Shown: positions 12,165-22,238, numbered from the stretch's first letter. The stretch: DNA of 64,000 bases from Brevundimonas guildfordensis (GCF_014836405.1 NZ_JACSQU010000001.1:620001-684000); one strand, 5' to 3'. Numbers and translations: made by a program. The notes: a model not told the origin generated them from the sequence alone.

Positions 12165-13567
12165 GCCGCCGCGTCGCGCCAGGCTTTCAGCGCCTCAATG
12201 GCGCGGAGGCTCTGCAGGCGCTTCTTGGCGCGGCCGCGCTCCTTGGGATGGATGCGCTTGCCGTCCTCATCGACCTTGGGCGCCTCCAGCGGCGGCAGCA
12301 GGCCGTAGTTGATGTTCATCGGCTGGAACTTGGAGCCTTCCATGTGCCCGCCGGTGATGTGCTCGACCAGGGCGCCCATAGCCGTTTCCGGCGGCGGCGT
12401 CGCCAGATCGCGCCCCAGCGCCTGCGCGGCCGCCAGACGGCCCGTCAGCAGACCCATCGCCGCGCTCTCGACATAACCCTCGACCCCCGTCACCTGACCG
12501 GCGAAGCGCAGGCGCGGCAGGGCCTTCAGCCGCATCTGCTTGTCCAGCAGCGTGGGGCTGTTCAGGAAGGTGTTGCGGTGGAGGCCGCCCAGACGCGCGA
12601 ACTGGGCGTTCTCCAGACCGGGGATCATGCGGAAGACGTCGGTCTGCGCGCCGTACTTCAGCTTGGTCTGGAAGCCGACCATGTTGAACAGGGTTCCCAG
12701 CGCATTGTCCTGACGCAGCTGCACGATGGCGTAGGGCTTGACCGTCGGGTTGTGCTGGTTGGTCAGGCCGACCGGCTTCATCGGGCCGTGCCGCAGGGTC
12801 TCGCGGCCGCGCTCGGCCATGACCTCGATCGGCAGGCAGCCGTCGAAATAGGGCACGTCCTCCCATTCCTTGAAGTCGGCCTTGGGGCCGTCCAGCAGGG
12901 CGTCGATGAAGGCCTCGTACTGGGCCTTGTCCATCGGGCAGTTGACGTAGGCCGCCTTGTCGCCGCTGGGGCCTTCCTTGTCGTAGCGCGACTGGCGCCA
13001 GGCCACGTCGAAATCGATGCTGTCGGTGTGAATGATCGGCGCGATGGCGTCGAAGAAGCTCAGGGACTCTTCGCCCGTCGCCTTCAGGATCGCCTCGGCC
13101 AGGGCGGGCGAGGTCAGCGGCCCGGTGGCGACGATCACATTGTCCCACTCCTCGGGCGGAATGCCTGCGATCTCCTCGCGCACGATGGTCACCAACGGGT
13201 GCGCTTCCAGTCGGGCCGTCACCGCGTCCGAGAAGGCGATGCGATCAACCGCCAGCGCGCCGCCCGCCGGCACCTGATTGGCGTCCCCGCAGGTCATGAT
13301 CACGCTGTCCAGCGCCCGCATCTCAGCGTGTAGCAGGCCCACAGCGTTGAACTCCCAGTCGTCCGAACGGAACGAATTGGAGCAGACCAGTTCGGCCAGA
13401 CCCGCCGTATGGTGGGCGTCGGTGCGCACCTGTTCCGGCCCGTCCCGGCGCATTTCGTGCAGGATGACGGGCACGCCCGCCTGGGCGATCTGCCAGGTCG
13501 CTTCGGAACCGGCGAGACCTCCGCCAATGACGTGGACGGGGCGGGGAGTAGAGGACGCGTTCGACAT
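12161..13567 (-). CDS. trmFO: Methylenetetrahydrofolate-tRNA-(uracil-5-)-methyltransferase TrmFO
   Basis: A flavoprotein (468 aa) that makes 5-methyluridine at position 54 of the T-loop, using methylene-THF as carbon donor and FADH2 as reductant. The N-terminal dinucleotide fold is [18 protein letters not shown]. Further family blocks are [18 protein letters not shown], the MKPVGLTN segment and the [19 protein letters not shown] end of the FAD site. It is convergent with the MFS gene and separated by about 107 nt from the divergent membrane-protein gene. Confidence 0.93.
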   Translation of the reverse strand: MSNASSTPRPVHVIGGGLAGSEATWQIAQAGVPVILHEMRRDGPEQVRTDAHHTAGLAELVCSNSFRSDDWEFNAVGLLHAEMRALDSVIMTCGDANQVPAGGALAVDRIAFSDAVTARLEAHPLVTIVREEIAGIPPEEWDNVIVATGPLTSPALAEAILKATGEESLSFFDAIAPIIHTDSIDFDVAWRQSRYDKEGPSGDKAAYVNCPMDKAQYEAFIDALLDGPKADFKEWEDVPYFDGCLPIEVMAERGRETLRHGPMKPVGLTNQHNPTVKPYAIVQLRQDNALGTLFNMVGFQTKLKYGAQTDVFRMIPGLENAQFARLGGLHRNTFLNSPTLLDKQMRLKALPRLRFAGQVTGVEGYVESAAMGLLTGRLAAAQALGRDLATPPPETAMGALVEHITGGHMEGSKFQPMNINYGLLPPLEAPKVDEDGKRIHPKERGRAKKRLQSLRAIEALKAWRDAAA

Positions 13568-13674
13568 GGCGGCCTTCTAGCCGCGCGACGCGGTCCTGTC
13601 ATGCGGCCTGTCGTGGTCGGCGCTGTCGCATGGGCTGCGGCTGCGTTAAGCTGACCAGGAATCGAGGAGCCAGC

Positions 13675-14565
13675 ATGAGTTTCAACGCCACAGAGTCCGC
13701 TTTCGAAGGCTTCCGCCTAGCGCGGCGGGCGCCGGTCGCCATCCTGGCCTGGGCGGGCGCCTATATCGCCTTCTTCGCGGTTTTCTTCATCGTGGCGGGC
13801 GGGAGCCTGGTCAATATCATCAGCCTGGCGGAGCAGGTGGAACAGAATCCGTCGCCGTCCATGAGCGACCTGACCATGCTGGGTCAGGCCTATGGCGCCA
13901 TGATGGGGCTGGCCCTGCCGCTGTCGCTGCTTTTCAGCGCGGTTCTGGCGGCAGCGGTTGCACGCTCGGTCATCCGGCCGCAGGACAAGCGTTTCGGCTA
14001 TCTGCGGCTTGGCCGGGATGAACTGCGCGTTCTCGGGGCCACCCTGCTGGTCGCCGTGCTGATGTTCGCCGTGACGATGGGCGGCGCCTTGGTTGTCGGC
14101 GTGCTGGCCGGAATGGCCGCCGGTACGGGGGCGTCATGGCTGCTAATTCCCGCTGTCCTGGGCGGGCTGGCGATTGTTGCGGTCGCCATCTGGCTGGCTG
14201 TGCGACTCAGCTTGGTCGTGCCTCTGACCTTCGCCGAGCAGAAGATCGCCATCAAGGAAAGCTGGACCATGACCAAGGGCCGTTTCTGGCCGCTGCTGGG
14301 TATGGCGATCCTGGCTGGGATCATGTCCATTCTGGTGGGCCTGCTGGGCTCCATCGTGATCGCTCCGCTGAACCTGATTTTCGGCGGCCTGAACAGCCTG
14401 ATCGGCGCCGAGACGACCAATGTCGTTGCGCTGGTCGCCCGGGTCTGGCCGGCCCTGCTGATCTGGGGTGTGGTCAACGCCCTGCTGTCGGCGGCGCAGG
14501 CGGCCATCATCTACGCTCCGTTCTCGTCCGCCTATCTGGGTCTCAAGGGCCAGGCGCGCGTCTGA
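13675..14565 (+). CDS. Polytopic membrane protein of unknown function
   Basis: A 296-aa hydrophobic protein. ATG 13675 follows GGAG at good spacing. I count about six TM segments, beginning at residues 22-43 (LAWAGAYIAFFAVFFIVAG). Between TM4 and TM5 lies a cytosolic-looking motif FAEQKIAIKESWTMTKGRFWPL. The F/S-W-x-L-T-K-G-x-F-W pattern resembles the repeated element of glycerophosphodiester phosphodiesterase-type membrane domains, but that assignment is only a guess. It is followed by a good terminator. Confidence 0.6.
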   Translation: MSFNATESAFEGFRLARRAPVAILAWAGAYIAFFAVFFIVAGGSLVNIISLAEQVEQNPSPSMSDLTMLGQAYGAMMGLALPLSLLFSAVLAAAVARSVIRPQDKRFGYLRLGRDELRVLGATLLVAVLMFAVTMGGALVVGVLAGMAAGTGASWLLIPAVLGGLAIVAVAIWLAVRLSLVVPLTFAEQKIAIKESWTMTKGRFWPLLGMAILAGIMSILVGLLGSIVIAPLNLIFGGLNSLIGAETTNVVALVARVWPALLIWGVVNALLSAAQAAIIYAPFSSAYLGLKGQARV

Positions 14566-14588
14566 TCAGGCGGCATCGCTGAACGAAG

Positions 14589-14628
14589 AACGCCGCGCTC
14601 CGACAGGGGCGCGGCGTTTCTGTTTTTA
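14589..14628 (+). terminator. Intrinsic terminator after the 13675-14565 membrane protein gene
   Basis: AACGCCGCGC pairs with GCGCGGCGTT across TCCGACAGGG, followed by TCTGTTTTT. This is a classic rho-independent structure about 20 nt after the stop. It also lies just beyond the 3' end of the convergent uvrA. Confidence 0.85.
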
Positions 14629-14664
14629 GGGTCCCGCACACGCGGCGAGCGGATCGGCAGCCGT

Positions 14665-17604
14665 TCAGGCGGTTTTGCGCGCCTTGGCGCGCTTGGCGGG
14701 CGCAGGCTCGGCGGTCAGGGCGGCGACGCGGCCCTTGCGGCGCTCCTCGTGCCGATCCAGCACTTCCTTCAAATAGCGGCCGGTCCAGCTGGCGGGGTTC
14801 TCGGCGACCTGTTCCGGCGTCCCGACAGCGACGATCTCGCCCCCGCCGTCGCCGCCTTCAGGACCGAAGTCCAGCAGGTGGTCGGCCACCTTGATGACGT
14901 CCAGGTTGTGCTCGATCACGACGATGGTGTTGCCGTTCTCGACCAGTTCTTGAAGCACCTCCAGCAGCTTGCGCGTGTCCTCGAAGTGCAGGCCGGTCGT
15001 CGGCTCGTCGAGGATGTACAGCGTCTTGCCGGTCGCCCGTTTCGACAGCTCCTTCGACAGCTTGACCCGCTGCGCCTCGCCGCCGGACAGGGTGGTGGCG
15101 GGCTGGCCGACCTTGACGTAGCCCAGCCCCACGCGCTCCAGCGTCAGCATCTTGTCGCGGATCGACGGCACGGCGGTGAAGAAGCGCGCCGCCTCTTCAA
15201 CCGTCATGTCCAGAACGTCGGATATGCTCTTGCCTTTGAAGACAATTTCCAGCGTCTCGCGGTTGTAGCGCTTGCCCTTGCAGACGTCGCAGGTGACGTA
15301 GACGTCGGGCAGGAAGTGCATCTCGATCTTGATGACGCCGTCGCCCTGACAGGCTTCGCAGCGCCCGCCTTTGACGTTGAAGCTGAAGCGGCCGGGGCCG
15401 TAGCCGCGCGCCTTGGCCTCGGGCAGGCCCGCATACCAGTCGCGGATCGGCCCAAAGGCGCCGGTGTAGGTCGCCGGGTTCGAGCGCGGCGTGCGGCCGA
15501 TCGGCGACTGGTCGATGTCGATGACCTTGTCGAAATGCTCCAGCCCCTCGATGCGGTCGAAGGGGGCGGGCGCGTCGGACGCATTGTTCAGACGCCGCGC
15601 GGCGGCCTTGTACAGGGTCTCGATGGTGAAGGTCGACTTGCCGCCGCCCGAGACGCCCGTGACGCAGGTGAAGACGCCGACCGGGATCTCGCCCGTGACG
15701 TTCTTCAGGTTGTTGCCCGTCGCGCCCGAGACCTTCAGCATCCGCTTGCGGTCGATCGGACGGCGGCCTTCGGGCGGCAGCTCGATCTCGCGCGCGCCGG
15801 TCAGATACTGGCCCGTCAGGGAGTTGGGGTTGGCCATGACCTGCGCGGGCGTGCCCTCGGCGCAGACCTGACCGCCGTGGATGCCGGCGGCCGGACCCAT
15901 GTCGATGACGTAGTCCGCCGTCAGGATGGCCTCTTCATCGTGCTCGACCACCAGGACCGAGTTGCCGAGATCGCGCAAGCCTTTCAGGCTGTCCAGCAGG
16001 CGGGTGTTGTCGCGCTGGTGCAGGCCGATGGACGGCTCGTCCAGCACATAGAGGACGCCGGTCAGGCCCGAGCCGATCTGCGACGCCAGACGGATACGCT
16101 GGCTCTCGCCGCCGGACAGGGTGCCGGAACTGCGCGACAGGTTCAGATAGTCCAGCCCGACGTTGTTCAGGAAACGTAAGCGGTCGGTGATCTCTTTCAG
16201 GATGCGCCGGGCGATCTCGACCTGCTTTTCGGTCAAAGCGTCTTCCAGCGTCGAGAACCACAGGAAGGCCTTGGAGATGGACAGGTTGGAGATGTCGGCG
16301 ATGTCCTCGCCGCCGACCTTGACCGCCAGAGCCTCGGGCTTCAGGCGCTTGCCGCCGCACACCTCGCACGGGGTTTCGGACTGATAGCGGCCCAGTTCCT
16401 CGCGCACCCAGGCGCTGTCGGTCTCGCGCCAGCGCCGCTCCAGGTTCGGCAGCACGCCCTCGAACGGCTTGGAGACCTCGTATTTGCGAGCGTTGTCGTC
16501 ATAGACGAACTTGATCTTGTCGCCGCCGGAGCCGCGCAGGATGACGCTCTGCGCCTTCTCCGGCAGGTCGCGCCACGCCTTGTCCATGGAGAAACCGTAG
16601 TGCAGGGCCAGCGACTGCAGCGTCTGCGTATAGAGCGGCGACGGACCGCGCGCCCACGGCGCCACCGCCCCCTTGTGCAGGGTCTTGTCGCGATCCGGGA
16701 TCACCAGATCGGCGTCGAAGGCCAGCTTGACCCCCAGACCGTCACAGGCCGGGCAGGCGCCGAAGGGGTTGTTGAAAGAGAACAGCCGCGGCTCGATCTC
16801 GCTGATGGTGAAGCCTGAAACGGGGCAGGCGAACTTTTCGGAAAAGACGATGCGGCGAGGCTCTTCACCTTCGGCGGCCTTCGCCCATTCCGCCGTTGCG
16901 ATCCCGTCGGCCAAACCGAGAGCGGTCTGAATGCTGTCGGCGTAACGACCCTCAAGACCTTCTTTGGTTACAATGCGGTCCACGACGATATCGATGTCGT
17001 GCTTGAACTTCTTGTCGAGCGCGGGGGCGTCCTCGATGGCGTAGAAATCGCCGTCGATCTTCAGCCGTTGGAAGCCCTGACGCTGCCACTCGGCCATTTC
17101 CTTCTTGTACTCGCCCTTGCGGCCGCGAACGACCGGGGCCAGCAGCAGGATGCGTTCGCCGTCGGGCAGGGCGGTCAGCTTGTCGACCATCTGGCTGACG
17201 GTCTGGCTCTCGATGGGCAGCCCGGTCGCAGGCGAATAGGGCACGCCCACACGCGCCCACAGCAGGCGCATATAGTCGTGGATTTCGGTGACGGTGCCGA
17301 CGGTCGAGCGCGGATTCTTCGACGTCGTCTTCTGTTCGATGGAGATCGCCGGGGACAGGCCCTCGATCAGGTCCACGTCCGGCTTGCCCATCAGCTCCAG
17401 GAACTGGCGTGCATAGGCCGACAGGCTCTCGACATAGCGGCGCTGACCCTCGGCGTAGATGGTGTCGAACGCCAGCGAGGATTTGCCCGACCCCGACAGG
17501 CCGGTCATGACCACCAGCTGCTCACGCGGAATGTCGAGATCGACGCCCTTGAGGTTATGCTCGCGGGCGCCGCGAACGCGAATGAAGTTATGCTTTTCGG
17601 TCAT
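14665..17604 (-). CDS. uvrA: Excinuclease ABC subunit A
   Basis: DNA damage-recognition ATPase of nucleotide excision repair (979 aa). It has two ABC modules, with Walker [15 protein letters not shown] near the N-terminus and [15 protein letters not shown] in the second half. The signatures are [16 protein letters not shown] and [15 protein letters not shown]. Zinc modules show [20 protein letters not shown] and CDVCKG. It is transcribed from a promoter carrying a perfect alphaproteobacterial LexA box at 17684-17698, so it should be SOS-induced. Confidence 0.98.
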   Translation of the reverse strand: MTEKHNFIRVRGAREHNLKGVDLDIPREQLVVMTGLSGSGKSSLAFDTIYAEGQRRYVESLSAYARQFLELMGKPDVDLIEGLSPAISIEQKTTSKNPRSTVGTVTEIHDYMRLLWARVGVPYSPATGLPIESQTVSQMVDKLTALPDGERILLLAPVVRGRKGEYKKEMAEWQRQGFQRLKIDGDFYAIEDAPALDKKFKHDIDIVVDRIVTKEGLEGRYADSIQTALGLADGIATAEWAKAAEGEEPRRIVFSEKFACPVSGFTISEIEPRLFSFNNPFGACPACDGLGVKLAFDADLVIPDRDKTLHKGAVAPWARGPSPLYTQTLQSLALHYGFSMDKAWRDLPEKAQSVILRGSGGDKIKFVYDDNARKYEVSKPFEGVLPNLERRWRETDSAWVREELGRYQSETPCEVCGGKRLKPEALAVKVGGEDIADISNLSISKAFLWFSTLEDALTEKQVEIARRILKEITDRLRFLNNVGLDYLNLSRSSGTLSGGESQRIRLASQIGSGLTGVLYVLDEPSIGLHQRDNTRLLDSLKGLRDLGNSVLVVEHDEEAILTADYVIDMGPAAGIHGGQVCAEGTPAQVMANPNSLTGQYLTGAREIELPPEGRRPIDRKRMLKVSGATGNNLKNVTGEIPVGVFTCVTGVSGGGKSTFTIETLYKAAARRLNNASDAPAPFDRIEGLEHFDKVIDIDQSPIGRTPRSNPATYTGAFGPIRDWYAGLPEAKARGYGPGRFSFNVKGGRCEACQGDGVIKIEMHFLPDVYVTCDVCKGKRYNRETLEIVFKGKSISDVLDMTVEEAARFFTAVPSIRDKMLTLERVGLGYVKVGQPATTLSGGEAQRVKLSKELSKRATGKTLYILDEPTTGLHFEDTRKLLEVLQELVENGNTIVVIEHNLDVIKVADHLLDFGPEGGDGGGEIVAVGTPEQVAENPASWTGRYLKEVLDRHEERRKGRVAALTAEPAPAKRAKARKTA

Positions 17605-17683
17605 GGAATCCGGGAACGCGGAAGACCCCGGAACGGTCCGGGGCGACGACGCTATATGGGGATCAATTCGCCGGAAACAGCAA

Positions 17684-17698
17684 GAACAATATAAGAAC
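17684..17698 (-). promoter_or_regulatory. LexA (SOS) box of uvrA
   Basis: GAACAATATAAGAAC on the + strand reads GTTC-N7-GTTC toward uvrA, an exact match to the direct-repeat LexA operator of Caulobacter and other alphaproteobacteria. It lies about 80 nt before the uvrA ATG. It also lies 66 nt before the divergent lipoprotein gene, so that gene could be LexA-regulated too. Confidence 0.85.
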
Positions 17699-17763
17699 TT
17701 TGGGGCTGGTCGTTGTGACCGCAGGGATTCCGCCTATGGTGCCGGCTGGATCTGGAGGGACCT

Positions 17764-18216
17764 ATGAAAATCGGTTTTCAGGCTCTGGCGCTGGCTCTGG
17801 CGGCCTTGGTGCTCGCCGCCTGTAATTTTCACGCGACCCTGCCTACGTCCGATCCGGTGCTGAACGCTGAGGCTGAGGCCTTTTACGACGATATGGTCGC
17901 TGGCCGTGATGACGCTGTCGTTGCGAGGATGTTGTCGGAAAACGATCCAGCACAGGTCAAGGCCCAACTTCCCATGCTTCGCGACATGATCGGCGACGCC
18001 GCTCCGCCTGAGCCCAAGCTGGTGCAGTCCCGCAAATCCACCGGATCTCAGGGCGAAACCTATGAACTGGAGCAGGACTACGTCTACGCGGATCGCACGG
18101 TTCGCGTTTATTCCGCCATGATGCGCGAAAAGGGCGAGTGGAAGGTTCATACCTTCAACATCAATGTCCGCATGGCCGGCGAACCGAAGGCGGCTGAAGA
18201 CGAAAAAGCGGCCTAG
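17764..18216 (+). CDS. Small lipoprotein of unknown function
   Basis: A 150-aa predicted lipoprotein. A hydrophobic signal (FQALALALAALVLAAC) ends in lipobox LAAC at about residue 20. The mature part has an acidic helical stretch (DPVLNAEAEAFYDDMVAGRDD) and a beta-rich end (ETYELEQDYVYADRTVRVYS … GEWKVHTFNINVRM), the layout of small periplasmic NTF2-like or cystatin-like folds. No function is recognised. Base composition looks less GC-rich than the neighbours. It shares the SOS-box intergenic region with uvrA, and its stop overlaps the convergent haemoglobin gene. Confidence 0.75.
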   Translation: MKIGFQALALALAALVLAACNFHATLPTSDPVLNAEAEAFYDDMVAGRDDAVVARMLSENDPAQVKAQLPMLRDMIGDAAPPEPKLVQSRKSTGSQGETYELEQDYVYADRTVRVYSAMMREKGEWKVHTFNINVRMAGEPKAAEDEKAA

Positions 18217-18749
18217 TTTTCCGGCGACCACGACGTTTCCGGCCGTCGATAGCGTTCACCAGGGCCGACCATCACGCCGTTGGCGTTGGCGACGCCCAGT
18301 TCCAGGCTTTCGGCGATGCGGCGGGCGCGGACGATGAAGTGTTCGGCGGCGACGGGCGGGCACAGTTCATGCGCGGTCGCCTCGAACAGCTTCAGCCAGT
18401 GGTCGAAGTGGCGGGCGTCGATCGGCAGGGGCAGGTGTTTGGGCATGGGCCGCCCCTGATAGACGCCGGTCGACAGGGCTACAGACGACCAGAACAGCTT
18501 CATCTGCGCCAGGTGCGGACCCCAGTCGTCGATGCGCTCGGCGAAGATCGGGCCGATGAAGTCATCCTCGCGCACCTTGGCGTAGAAGCCTTCGACCAGG
18601 GCGTCGATCATGGCCTCGTCGATGCCGGTTTCGGCGCGGATGCGGGCCACGGCGGCCTCACGGCGGGCGGCGGCCTCGGCCCGGTCCGGCTCGGGACGGT
18701 CGATGCGGAAGGCGAGTGTGCGCTCGGGCGTGTCCATGTCCGCCAACAT
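18213..18749 (-). CDS. Group III truncated haemoglobin
   Basis: A 2-on-2 globin of trHb group III (178 aa from ATG 18749). Helix-B/E features are FYAKVREDDFIGPIFAERI and WGPHLAQMKLFWSSVALSTGVYQGRP. The proximal His region is ARHFDHWLKLFEATAHELC. The group III proteins bind haem and are linked to microaerobic or NO-related redox roles, but a precise role cannot be inferred. An ATG at 18737 and a TTG at 18767 are alternative starts, none with a strong Shine-Dalgarno. It overlaps the lipoprotein stop by 4 nt. Confidence 0.88.
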   Translation of the reverse strand: MLADMDTPERTLAFRIDRPEPDRAEAAARREAAVARIRAETGIDEAMIDALVEGFYAKVREDDFIGPIFAERIDDWGPHLAQMKLFWSSVALSTGVYQGRPMPKHLPLPIDARHFDHWLKLFEATAHELCPPVAAEHFIVRARRIAESLELGVANANGVMVGPGERYRRPETSWSPEN

Positions 18750-18904
18750 AGGAACCGAGGCCTGCAAAGGCCATGACGCGCATTGTCCAAGGCGGCGTGT
18801 CGCATCGGCACATGAAAGCGGAGCCGCAGTTTTGGGGTTGCGTTACGAAACGTCCGTCCCCATCCTTCACTCAGCCAACGCATCAGTGAGGAGGCACGAC
18901 GATC

Positions 18905-19042
18905 ATGATCAGCACCCTGGAAATCGGTTTCGCCCTTTCCATGCCGCTGCTCGCGCTCGCCTATGTCCTTACTCAACCCAAGCCCAAACCGGTCCGCATC
19001 CGCGCTCGTGACGCTCAACGGCGTCGCGGCCCGCACGCCTGA
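18905..19042 (+). CDS. Candidate 45-aa small membrane protein overlapping the ABC-F start
   Basis: An ATG at 18905 is preceded by a perfect AGGAGG (18891-18896), the best Shine-Dalgarno in this region. It encodes one hydrophobic helix (LEIGFALSMPLLALAYVL) and a short basic tail (KPKPVRIRARDAQRRR). The ABC-F start codon (18963) lies inside it in another frame, without a clear ribosome site of its own. It could be a real small membrane protein, or a leader ORF that delivers ribosomes to the ABC-F gene. Confidence 0.5.
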   Translation: MISTLEIGFALSMPLLALAYVLTQPKPKPVRIRARDAQRRRGPHA

Positions 19043-20609
19043 CGGTCGAGGCCTCTTCGACAATCTGACGCTCGCCTTCGGGCGCGAACGCACGGCCGTC
19101 GTGGGCCGCAACGGCGTGGGCAAGACCACGCTGCTGCGCCTTGTCGCTGGTCTGGCTGAGCCCGCTGAGGGTTCGGTCGCGCGCGTCGGAACCGTCGGCT
19201 GGCTGGCGCAGGCCCAAACCCCTGCCGACGGCGAGGCCGTCGCCGATACGCTGGGCGTCGCCGGGGCTCTGGCGATTTTGCATCGCGTGCTGGCGGGCGA
19301 GGGTTCGTTGGACGACATGGCTGAGGCGGACTGGACGCTGGAAGAGCGGATGCAGACAGCTCTGGCTGAGGTCGGTCTGGCTGGTTTGGCGCTGGACCGG
19401 CGCACGGCGGAGTTGAGCGGCGGGGAGCAGACGCGCCTGCGGCTGGCGGGATTGAAACTGGCGGTGCCGGACCTGCTGGTTCTGGACGAGCCGACCAATC
19501 ATCTGGACGCCGTAGCCCGCGCCATGATCGCCGATGTCGTGGCCGCCTGGCCGGGCGGGGTGGTGCTGGTCAGTCACGACCGCGCCCTGTTGCGCCGCGT
19601 GGATCGCATCGTGGAGCTGTCGAGTCTGGGCGCGCGGGTGCACGGCGGCGGCTGGGATCTGTATGTCGAGCGGCGCGACGCCGAACGAGCCGCCGCCGAA
19701 CGCGACCTTGATCAGGCCGAGCGCGCCATCGGCCGCGTGCAACGCGAGACGCAGATGGCGCAGGAGCGTCAGGCCCGGCGCGATCGTGCAGGCAAGGCGG
19801 CGCGCGCCAACAGCTCCGATCCCAAGATCCTGCTCGACGCTCAGGCCCAGCGCGCCGAGGAATCCGGCGCGCGCGGCCAGCGGCTGGCCGAACGCAAGCG
19901 TCAGGCGGTCGAGGCCGATCTGGCTCAGGCGCGTGAACGGGTCGAGCGGGTGCGACAACTGGCGCTGGCCATGCCATCCACGGGTCTGCCTGCGGGCCGG
20001 ATGGTGTTGAACCTGAACGACGCGGTTGTGAGCGTCGATGGCGACCGCCGCCTGCTGGGACCGCTCAGCCTGCGTCTGACGGGGCCTGAGCGCGTCGCCG
20101 TCGTCGGCCCCAACGGCGCAGGCAAGACGACCCTGTTGAAGCTGATCGCGGGGCTGATCGAACCCTCATCGGGAGGCGTCGAGCGGCCGGTTCGCGCCGC
20201 CCTGCTGGATCAGCAAGCGGCCATGCTGAAAGCCGACGAAACGCTCGTCGAGGCTTGGCTGCGGCTGAACCCGCAAGGGACGCCCAATGCGGCGCGGGCC
20301 GCGCTTGCGCGTTTTCTGTTTCGCAATATGCAGGCGGATCGGCGCGTCGGCGAACTGTCCGGCGGAGAGCGGCTGCGCGCGGCCCTGGCCTGCGTCATGA
20401 CGGGCGCCCAGCCGCCGCAACTGCTGGTGCTGGACGAGCCGACCAACCACCTGGACATCGAGTCCGTCGAGGCGGTGGAGGCGGCGCTATCGGGCTACGA
20501 CGGGGCCCTTGTGGTGGTCAGCCACGACGCTGATTTCATTCAGGCCCTGCGCGTCGACCGGACCATCGTGTTGAAGAACGGTCAGCTCCAGCCTTCGACC
20601 ACGCCCTGA
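18963..20609 (+). CDS. ABC-F family ATPase
   Basis: A soluble protein (548 aa) with two ABC domains in tandem and no TM segments, the ABC-F (Uup/EttA/YheS) layout. These proteins act on ribosomes as translation factors. Domain 1 has GRNGVGKTTLL, LSGGEQTRLRLAGLK and LVLDEPTNHLD. The linker (about 230-330) is Arg/Glu/Gln-rich and helical, as in the interdomain arm. Domain 2 has GPNGAGKTTLL, LSGGERLRAAL and LVLDEPTNHLD. ATG 18963 is taken; GTG 19008 (VTLNGVAAR) is a possible alternative. It ends 27 nt beyond the stop of the convergent EAL gene. Confidence 0.92.
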   Translation: MSLLNPSPNRSASALVTLNGVAARTPDGRGLFDNLTLAFGRERTAVVGRNGVGKTTLLRLVAGLAEPAEGSVARVGTVGWLAQAQTPADGEAVADTLGVAGALAILHRVLAGEGSLDDMAEADWTLEERMQTALAEVGLAGLALDRRTAELSGGEQTRLRLAGLKLAVPDLLVLDEPTNHLDAVARAMIADVVAAWPGGVVLVSHDRALLRRVDRIVELSSLGARVHGGGWDLYVERRDAERAAAERDLDQAERAIGRVQRETQMAQERQARRDRAGKAARANSSDPKILLDAQAQRAEESGARGQRLAERKRQAVEADLAQARERVERVRQLALAMPSTGLPAGRMVLNLNDAVVSVDGDRRLLGPLSLRLTGPERVAVVGPNGAGKTTLLKLIAGLIEPSSGGVERPVRAALLDQQAAMLKADETLVEAWLRLNPQGTPNAARAALARFLFRNMQADRRVGELSGGERLRAALACVMTGAQPPQLLVLDEPTNHLDIESVEAVEAALSGYDGALVVVSHDADFIQALRVDRTIVLKNGQLQPSTTP

Positions 20610-22183
20610 CGGCGTCCGCGGATCGCGGGGGCGCTGAGGACGGTGCGCGGCTCGGCCTCGGCGCGGCCGAACAGCCAGCCCTGACCGTGGGTGACGCCCA
20701 GATCCCGCAGGGCGTCGGCGACCTCATCCGTCTCGATCATCTCGGCGATGGTCTCCAGCTCCAGAGAGCCGCACAGTTCGACCAGATGGGCGACCAGGGT
20801 GCGCGCGCGGGCGTCGATGTCGATATCGCGCACCAGGGCGCCGTCGATCTTCACCGCATCGACCGACAGGCCGCGCAGATAGTCGAAGGAAGCCGAACCG
20901 GCGCCGAAGTCGTCAATGCAGACCTTGATCCCGGCTTTGCGCAGGGCGCCCAGACGGCGGTCGGCGGCGGCCAGATCGGCCAGTGCGGCGGTTTCCGTCA
21001 CCTCAACCATCAAACGCCGACGATCCTCGGGCGTCGAGGCGGTCATCTTCATCAGGGCGGCGACATAGGCGTCGCTGGCCAGTGAGGCGCCCGACACATT
21101 GACGGCGATCTTCAGCAGGCCGGCGCCCGGCTCGCGCAGCCGTCGGACGGCTTTTTCCGCCACGACCACATCGAAGCCGTCGATCAGGGCCAGTTCCTCG
21201 GCCATGCGGATGGCGGCGGCGGGACCCGACCCCTTGCCAAAGCGCGCCAGGGCCTCGAAATGGTGCACGGCTCGCGTCTTCAGATCGACGATCGGCTGAT
21301 AGTAGAGGGCGAACTCTCGGTCGCGCACGATGCTGCGGAAACGGTCCGCGTCCTCCAGCGTGCGTTGCAGGGAATCGGCGAAGGACAGTTCTGGCTGGTC
21401 CAGCCCGCCTTCCTTCAAGCAGCCTTCGATGGCGAACCGCATGGCGCGCAGCGCCGAGGCGGAGTCCCGGCCCAAGCCGGCCTGGCTGGCGACGGCGGTG
21501 AGGGCCACGCCTTCCGCCTGACCGGCCATCCGCATCTCATTGGCCAGGTCGCGTTGATCGCCTGCCTGACGAATCAAGGCGTAGCGATCCGTCGTCAGTC
21601 GGCCCGCGCTGGCTCCGTCGTGCGACGCGGCGCTGAGGGTCGCGCCGATGCGGCTGTGAATCCGTTGCAGCGTCAGCGGGTCCACGCCCTCCAGTCCGCT
21701 CAGATCGATGAACGCCAGGGCTAGCCGTTGCAGGGCCTCTGCGTGGCCGCCGGACAGGCTCGTCCGAGCATGGTTCAGGAAGCCCTCGGCGTCGGGCGGC
21801 GGCGCTCCGACCTCCTGCGACGCCTCACCAGCCACGAATGGCTCGCCTTCATAGGACAGGGCGCATGACCGCGCCGGCGCGATGTCCGGCAGGGCGAAGG
21901 CCCGCAAGGTCGCGCGGCGCATTCGGCCGTCGCCGCAATCCACCAGAACCGCGGTCGCGGGCCCGCGCTGACCCGGGCGCAGTCCGTCCAGCAGGGTCTG
22001 CAGGGCTGCGGCGCTGTTGATCGACAGGCGATCGCTGAAGGGTTGGCCCACCCAGGCGGCTGTCTGCTGCCCGGCCACAGCGCCCGAGCCCAGCGCAAAG
22101 CGCACCACGCCATGTTGATCGATTTCGATCAGGGCGTCGGCGGCGGCGAAAGCCAGCCCGAGCAGGCGAGGGGTCAGGGTCAT
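20582..22183 (-). CDS. EAL-domain protein (putative c-di-GMP phosphodiesterase)
   Basis: A 533-aa cytoplasmic protein. The N-terminal 120 residues look PAS-like (ADALIEIDQHGVVRF). The middle (about 150-270) resembles a degenerate GGDEF fold with no GGDEF motif. The C-terminal EAL domain (about 285-520) keeps the key motifs: FEALARFG, NVSGASL, EVTETA, IDDFGAGSASFDYL, VKIDG and the late E/Q pair (TIAEMIE, HGQGWLFG). A hydrolytic c-di-GMP enzyme is therefore plausible. It lies directly downstream of flagellar genes, suggesting a motility or cell-cycle role. It has no N-terminal TM helices, unlike TipF. A hairpin with a T-run separates it from the flbY-like gene. Confidence 0.85.
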   Translation of the reverse strand: MTLTPRLLGLAFAAADALIEIDQHGVVRFALGSGAVAGQQTAAWVGQPFSDRLSINSAAALQTLLDGLRPGQRGPATAVLVDCGDGRMRRATLRAFALPDIAPARSCALSYEGEPFVAGEASQEVGAPPPDAEGFLNHARTSLSGGHAEALQRLALAFIDLSGLEGVDPLTLQRIHSRIGATLSAASHDGASAGRLTTDRYALIRQAGDQRDLANEMRMAGQAEGVALTAVASQAGLGRDSASALRAMRFAIEGCLKEGGLDQPELSFADSLQRTLEDADRFRSIVRDREFALYYQPIVDLKTRAVHHFEALARFGKGSGPAAAIRMAEELALIDGFDVVVAEKAVRRLREPGAGLLKIAVNVSGASLASDAYVAALMKMTASTPEDRRRLMVEVTETAALADLAAADRRLGALRKAGIKVCIDDFGAGSASFDYLRGLSVDAVKIDGALVRDIDIDARARTLVAHLVELCGSLELETIAEMIETDEVADALRDLGVTHGQGWLFGRAEAEPRTVLSAPAIRGRRQGVVEGWS

Positions 22184-22207
22184 CCCGAAGCGATAGCCTA
22201 CAGCCTC

Positions 22208-22238
22208 TTAAAAAAGGACGACGGCGGCCGTCAGGCTG
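22208..22238 (-). terminator. Possible terminator between the flbY-like and EAL genes
   Basis: On the minus strand, GACGGC/GCCGTC (22220-22232) is flanked by AGCCT/AGGCT and followed by TCCTTTTTT (complement of 22210-22218). The inner loop is very tight, so efficiency is uncertain. It may uncouple the EAL gene from the flagellar operon. Confidence 0.4.

Noticed and set aside
10928..13333. 801-aa + strand frame running through the MFS gene and opposite trmFO
   Set aside because: Out of frame with the MFS gene and antisense to trmFO; the Arg/Pro/Gly-rich translation is a frame shadow.
14749..16179. 476-aa + strand frame opposite uvrA
   Set aside because: Antisense shadow; uvrA has all ABC and zinc motifs on the other strand.
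18750..18767. TTG start for the truncated haemoglobin at 18767
   Set aside because: No Shine-Dalgarno and a non-conserved N-terminal extension; ATG 18749 or 18737 is more likely.
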